From an uncultured Lachnospiraceae bacterium (GTDB lineage Bacteria; Bacillota; Clostridia; Lachnospirales; Lachnospiraceae), in assembly GCA_947172705.1 (NCBI GenBank), contig CAMWCA010000001.1, positions 62,001-126,000 on the forward strand: 64,000 nucleotides of DNA. The letters run 5' to 3'. Under the pieces are notes generated by a model. That model worked only from the letters and a program-made list of their open reading frames with translations, did no database searches and was not told the origin of the DNA. A program made the translations under genes and the position numbers. Below are positions 60,641 through 64,000 of the stretch, piece after piece (within the stretch, counting starts at the first letter, position 1; each line of letters opens with the position of its first letter).

Positions 60641-61618
60641 ATGAAAAAGAAAAACATCAGAAGAATGCTGGGAGTTGTGATGGTAACCGGGCTGCTTCTT
60701 GCAGGCTGCGGACCGTCAGGGGGAACATATGCGGAAACGGCGGCGGATACAGCCTCCTATGACAATGGAGCCGGCTATGCCAGCGATGATATTTACAGTA
60801 CGGAGGCGGCACCGGCAGAGGAAAAGGCGCAGGAAGCTGGCGTGGAAGTGCAGGACTCCCAGCGCAAGCTCATCAAAAATGTAAGTATAGACGTGGAGAC
60901 GGAAACCATTGATGAATTGCTTGCCACTGTCCGGAACAAAACGGACAGCCTGGGGGGATACATAGAGGAGAGCAGCACCTACAATGGCAGCAGCTATTAC
61001 GGAAAGGAAAACAGAAACGCCAGTTTAACCATTCGCATTCCCGCCGAAAAGCTGGATGAATTTCTGGCGGAGGTATCCCAGGTCTCCAATGTGATCAGGC
61101 GTAATGAAAGCATATCGGACGTTACTTTACAGTATGTGGACCTGGAAAGCCACAAAAAGGCGCTGCTGGTGGAACAGGAGAGGCTTTTGGAACTTCTGGA
61201 ACAGGCGGAAACCATGGAGGATATTATCAGCCTGGAAAGCAGGCTGTCGGAGGTGCGCTATCAGATCGAGAGCATGGAATCCCAGCTTCGCACTATGGAC
61301 AATCAGGTTTCCTACAGCACCGTTTACCTGACTGTTCAGGAGGTGACCGCGTTGACGCCGGTGAAGGAGCAGACCACATGGGAAAGGATCAGTACCGGTT
61401 TTGCAGGGAGCCTGTATAATCTGGGAGCCGGAATCGGCAATTTCCTGATTGCACTGATCATCAGCCTGCCCTATTTGATCTTCTTCACAGTCATTGTACT
61501 GGGGATTGTGCTGATTATCTGGCTGATCAAAAAAAACAGCAGCAAAGAAGCGCAAAAAAAAGAAAAAAACATACAACAGGAAAAGCAGAAAGGAAATGAA
61601 CATGGCGGATCAGTATAA
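60641..61618 (+). CDS. DUF4349 lipoprotein
   Basis: A 325-residue protein: lipobox LLAGC (Cys at residue 23), a low-complexity A/E/Y linker, a DUF4349 domain (~75-300; LIKNVSIDVETETIDELLAT, then GYIEESS; ASLTIRIPAEKLDEFL; a long coiled coil LVEQERLLELLEQAETMEDI), a C-terminal membrane helix (~265-295) and a basic Lys/Gln tail. It is anchored to the outer face by lipid and crosses the membrane at the C-terminus. DUF4349 has no known activity. Its 3' end overlaps era by 17 bp, so era is translated from within it. Confidence 0.88.
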   Translation: MKKKNIRRMLGVVMVTGLLLAGCGPSGGTYAETAADTASYDNGAGYASDDIYSTEAAPAEEKAQEAGVEVQDSQRKLIKNVSIDVETETIDELLATVRNKTDSLGGYIEESSTYNGSSYYGKENRNASLTIRIPAEKLDEFLAEVSQVSNVIRRNESISDVTLQYVDLESHKKALLVEQERLLELLEQAETMEDIISLESRLSEVRYQIESMESQLRTMDNQVSYSTVYLTVQEVTALTPVKEQTTWERISTGFAGSLYNLGAGIGNFLIALIISLPYLIFFTVIVLGIVLIIWLIKKNSSKEAQKKEKNIQQEKQKGNEHGGSV

Positions 61619-62504
61619 ATCCGGATTTGCCGCATTGATCGGGAGACCCAACGTAGGAAAATCCACCTTAATGAATTGTCTCATTGGGCAGAAGATTGCC
61701 ATTACATCCAGCAAGCCCCAGACCACCAGAAACCGCATTCAAACCGTATATACCTCCGAGGAGGGACAGATCGTTTTTGTGGATACTCCGGGGATACATA
61801 AGGCGAAAAACCGTCTGGGAGACTATATGGTAAATGTGGCGCAGAGAAGCCTTAAAGAGGTGGATGTGATTTTGTGGCTGGTGGAGCCGTCCAATTTTAT
61901 CGGCGCAGGAGAGCGTCACATTCTGGATCAGCTTCAGAAGATCAATGTGCCGGTAATTTTGGTTATTAACAAGATCGATACCGTAAAAAAGGAAGCGCTT
62001 TTTGGTTTTATTGACACTTACCGCAGGGAAATGGAATTTGCGGAGATCGTTCCGGTCTCCGCTCTGAAAAGAGATAATACCCAGGAGCTTTTAAAATGCA
62101 TTATGCAGTATCTGCCCTATGGACCTGCGTTTTATGATGAGGATACGGTGACAGACCAGCCTCAGCGCCAGATCGTGGCGGAGCTGATACGGGAGAAGGC
62201 GCTGCGCTGCCTGGAGGAGGAGATCCCCCATGGCATAGCGGTGACCATAGAAAAAATGAAATGGCGGGGGAACATTGTGGATATTGAAGCGACTATTATC
62301 TGCGAACGTGAATCCCACAAAGGCATTATTATCGGAAAACAGGGGAGCATGTTGAAGAAAATCGGTACAAATGCCAGAAGAGACATTGAGAAGCTGCTGG
62401 AATGTCAGGTGAATCTTCAACTTTGGGTGAAGGTAAAAAAAGACTGGAGAGACAGTGAGTTTCTACTGAAAAATTTTGGTTACAATCAAAAGGACTGCGA
62501 ATAG
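61602..62504 (+). CDS. era: GTPase Era
   Basis: A 300-residue ribosome-assembly GTPase: G1 GRPNVGKSTL, G2 region SKPQTTRNRI, G3 DTPGIHKAK, G4 NKID, and a C-terminal KH domain (RESHKGIIIGKQGSMLKKIG) that binds the 3' end of 16S rRNA. Length is typical. ATG at 61602 is 7 nt from AAAGGA; the in-frame ATG at 61596 is too near it. The order era, yqzL, recO is shared with other Firmicutes. Confidence 0.97.
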   Translation: MADQYKSGFAALIGRPNVGKSTLMNCLIGQKIAITSSKPQTTRNRIQTVYTSEEGQIVFVDTPGIHKAKNRLGDYMVNVAQRSLKEVDVILWLVEPSNFIGAGERHILDQLQKINVPVILVINKIDTVKKEALFGFIDTYRREMEFAEIVPVSALKRDNTQELLKCIMQYLPYGPAFYDEDTVTDQPQRQIVAELIREKALRCLEEEIPHGIAVTIEKMKWRGNIVDIEATIICERESHKGIIIGKQGSMLKKIGTNARRDIEKLLECQVNLQLWVKVKKDWRDSEFLLKNFGYNQKDCE

Positions 62505-62541
62505 AAAAAGCAAAAACAGCACACCCTAATAGCATACTTTT

Positions 62542-62581
62542 TCACAATAAACTGTCCTGTTTTCGGGGACAGCGTTTGTGA
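62542..62581 (+). promoter_or_regulatory. Hairpin in the yqzL-recO leader
   Basis: TCACAA (62542-62547) and CTGTCC (62552-62557) pair with GGACAG (62567-62572) and TTGTGA (62576-62581). No T-tract follows; it ends a few bases before the yqzL ribosome site and could affect its access. Confidence 0.4.
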
Positions 62582-62599
62582 GATATCAGGGGGCATAAG

Positions 62600-62776
62600 A
62601 TGCGTGTGATAAATTACTGGGATCAATTTTTAAGTACCGGAAGGATTGCTGACTATCTTGCCTACCGAAAGGAGGAAGAGCCGGCGCAAAAAGAGGGTGA
62701 GGGAGCCGAAGAGGGTGCAGGAACAGATCAGTGTTACAGGGATGATTTTAAAAGCGGAGCCTGTAGGGGAATATGA
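62600..62776 (+). CDS. yqzL: YqzL-like small protein
   Basis: A 58-residue protein beginning MRVINYWDQFLSTGRIADYL. The pattern W-x2-F-x2-TG-x-I-x2-YL-x-Y matches the Bacillus YqzL family, whose gene also lies between era and recO. The conserved part covers the first ~27 residues; the acidic tail (EEEPAQKEGEGAEEGAG) is variable. AGGGGGC lies 7 nt upstream. Its 3' end overlaps the recO start by 62 bp in another frame. The function of YqzL is unknown. The call rests on motif and synteny and not on length, as the typical protein is ~47 residues. Confidence 0.75.
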   Translation: MRVINYWDQFLSTGRIADYLAYRKEEEPAQKEGEGAEEGAGTDQCYRDDFKSGACRGI

Positions 62777-63389
62777 CAGGCGGGTGGTAATACTTACAAG
62801 GGAAAGGGGAAAGCTGGCAGCCTTTGCAAGAGGTGCGAGGAAGCAGGGAAGCAGGCTGTTAGCTTCCACCAATCCCTTTTGCTTTGGGCAATTCAGATTG
62901 TATCAGGGCAGAACTGCCTACAGCGTGGGGGAGGCTTTGATCAGCAATTATTTTGAGGGCTTTCGAGAGGATTTTGAGGGCGCATGCTTTGGAATGTATT
63001 TTCTGGAAGTGATGGACTATTACACCAGGGAAAACAGCGATGAAAAAGAAATGTTGAAGCTTATTTATCAGTCTCTGCGGGCGCTGCTGCACAAAGGGCT
63101 TTTGAATGATCTGGTAAGATACATATTTGAGATAAAAGCATTGGCGCTGAACGGGGAATATCCGGGTCCCCCGGAAAGGGAAAAAGCCTATCTTGATTCC
63201 ACTCTTTATACATTACATTATATTGTAAATTCTCCGGTGGAAAAACTGTATAACTTTACGGTGACCGGACAGGTGCTGGAGGAACTTTCCTGGATCGCAG
63301 ATGCATTCAGAAGGCGTTTTGTGGACAAAGAGATGAAAAGCCTGGAGATTTTGTGCGAAATGAAATTCCAGGTTGAAAAACAGGGGTAA
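62715..63389 (+). CDS. recO: DNA repair protein RecO
   Basis: A 224-residue protein whose N-terminal OB fold (ISVTGMILKAEPVGEYDRRV, then VILTRERGKLAAFARGARKQ) and helical C-domain are typical of RecO, which loads RecA onto SSB-coated DNA in the RecFOR pathway. The usual Cys zinc motif in the C-domain is absent and the protein ends ~20 residues earlier than many homologues. GTG at 62715 is chosen as relatives begin with a residue or two before this sequence; upstream in-frame starts would add a basic stretch coded by the overlapping yqzL region. Confidence 0.9.
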   Translation: MQEQISVTGMILKAEPVGEYDRRVVILTRERGKLAAFARGARKQGSRLLASTNPFCFGQFRLYQGRTAYSVGEALISNYFEGFREDFEGACFGMYFLEVMDYYTRENSDEKEMLKLIYQSLRALLHKGLLNDLVRYIFEIKALALNGEYPGPPEREKAYLDSTLYTLHYIVNSPVEKLYNFTVTGQVLEELSWIADAFRRRFVDKEMKSLEILCEMKFQVEKQG

Positions 63390-63435
63390 GTCATATATAA
63401 TGAATGAGGTAAATTGAAGAAAACAGGGGCATGAA

Positions 63436-64000
63436 ATGAAAAGCAGCTTTATAAAAATTCAGAAACTGATCATAGGCGCGTTGATTTTTTCCGGAATGCT
63501 GGGAATTGTTTCTTGCGGCAAAGGGGGAGAAGAAGAAAACCCCTCCACGATTACCATGGAAAAGGATGGATCTGTGCATGCCAGGATCGTGGAGAATTTT
63601 GAAAAAGAATATTATGATGCAGGGGAATTGCAGCAGAGTGTTTTGGAGCAGGCAGCATCCTACAACCGCAGTGCCGGAAGCGGAAATATCGCGGTGGAAA
63701 AGGTGGAATCGGATGAGGGAACGATCACGGTGGAGATGACTTATGCCGGCGCGCAGGATTATGCTGTATTTAATCGTGCCGTTTTTTTCGCAGGAACACC
63801 CGGGGAAGCAGAAGAAGCGGGATATAATCTTAACGTGGTGCTCAGCGGCGTAAAGGATGTTCAGGAAACGGTGGGCAAATCGGATATTTTTGCCATGGAA
63901 GGGTGCAAAATACTGATTACAAATATAAAAGAAGGAATCAGCTTAAACGGAAAAGCACTTTATGTCAGCGAATATGTTACAGCAGCCTCGGATGCCAGGA
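63436..64000 (+). CDS. Lipoprotein of unknown function, 3' end outside window
   Basis: The frame is open from ATG 63436 to the window end (188 residues). A lipoprotein signal ends at GIVSCGK (Cys at residue 27). The mature part is acidic, with DGSVHARIVENFEKEYYDAG, a patch I recognise in many Lachnospiraceae lipoproteins but whose function I do not know, followed by beta-rich sequence. An ATG five bases upstream leads to an immediate stop. The segment 63390-63435 contains no strong promoter. Confidence 0.75.
   Translation, partial: MKSSFIKIQKLIIGALIFSGMLGIVSCGKGGEEENPSTITMEKDGSVHARIVENFEKEYYDAGELQQSVLEQAASYNRSAGSGNIAVEKVESDEGTITVEMTYAGAQDYAVFNRAVFFAGTPGEAEEAGYNLNVVLSGVKDVQETVGKSDIFAMEGCKILITNIKEGISLNGKALYVSEYVTAASDAR

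Overview
The window is 64 kb of chromosome from a low-GC Gram-positive anaerobe, most likely a member of the Lachnospiraceae (Clostridia). The basis is the style of the housekeeping genes (LigA of the clostridial WKLDGLT type, MetA with Glu111, the era-yqzL-recO order), the Firmicutes-type lipoproteins, and several families common in that group (DUF4317, DUF4349, DUF4474, DUF4125, a giant 2-hydroxyacyl-CoA dehydratase activase). Promoters follow TTGNNA-17-TATAAT closely and most starts have a strong AGGAGG-like site. I see no rRNA, tRNA, IS element, prophage or CRISPR array.

Layout. 1-4.0 kb: the 3' part of a very large surface protein. 4.1-9.2 kb: cyclic-di-GMP and signalling genes (EAL protein, a chemoreceptor without HAMP, a binding-protein-like sensor with GGDEF). 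9.2-15.5 kb: metallophosphoesterase with a DUF4474 protein, a TPR/DUF4037/DUF4125 protein, a MATE exporter and a HAD phosphatase. 15.5-16.1 kb: a gene-free gap with two long nested palindromes. 16.1-18.1 kb: a YtrA-type GntR regulator with its ABC exporter. 18.2-24.8 kb: aroA, hflX, an RluF-like pseudouridine synthase, ligA and metA.

24.9-36.1 kb is the most striking block: seven same-strand, tightly packed genes that look like a complete exopolysaccharide machine. They are two polytopic membrane proteins with possible GT-C character, a membrane protein with a degenerate GGDEF domain that keeps an RxxD inhibitory-site motif at the canonical distance (likely the cyclic-di-GMP receptor), a DUF2334 deacetylase-like ectoprotein, a processive family 2 glycosyltransferase without PilZ, a BcsB-like protein, and an extracellular thioredoxin fused to a GH8-like glycosidase.

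36.3-47.9 kb is a sugar or nucleoside utilisation locus: fucose/arabinose-isomerase-like protein, split transketolase, FGGY kinase, RbsA-like ATPase, two permeases, a binding lipoprotein and a nucleoside hydrolase, closed by a convergent LacI-family regulator. A TAAATTTA motif lies twice in the lacI promoter and once just upstream of the first operon gene. 48-50.9 kb holds a small coiled-coil protein, a YuxH-like EAL/HDOD protein and DUF4317; 50.9-55.2 kb the giant activase. 55.3-57.4 kb holds a rhomboid-like pseudoprotease, a sigma-like protein without region 4, and an unknown protein. 57.4-64 kb holds a candidate small RNA, an M16 metalloprotease, a DUF4349 lipoprotein, era, yqzL, recO and the beginning of another lipoprotein.

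All functional calls rest on motif recognition by eye. Terminators, promoters and small RNAs are read from sequence only.
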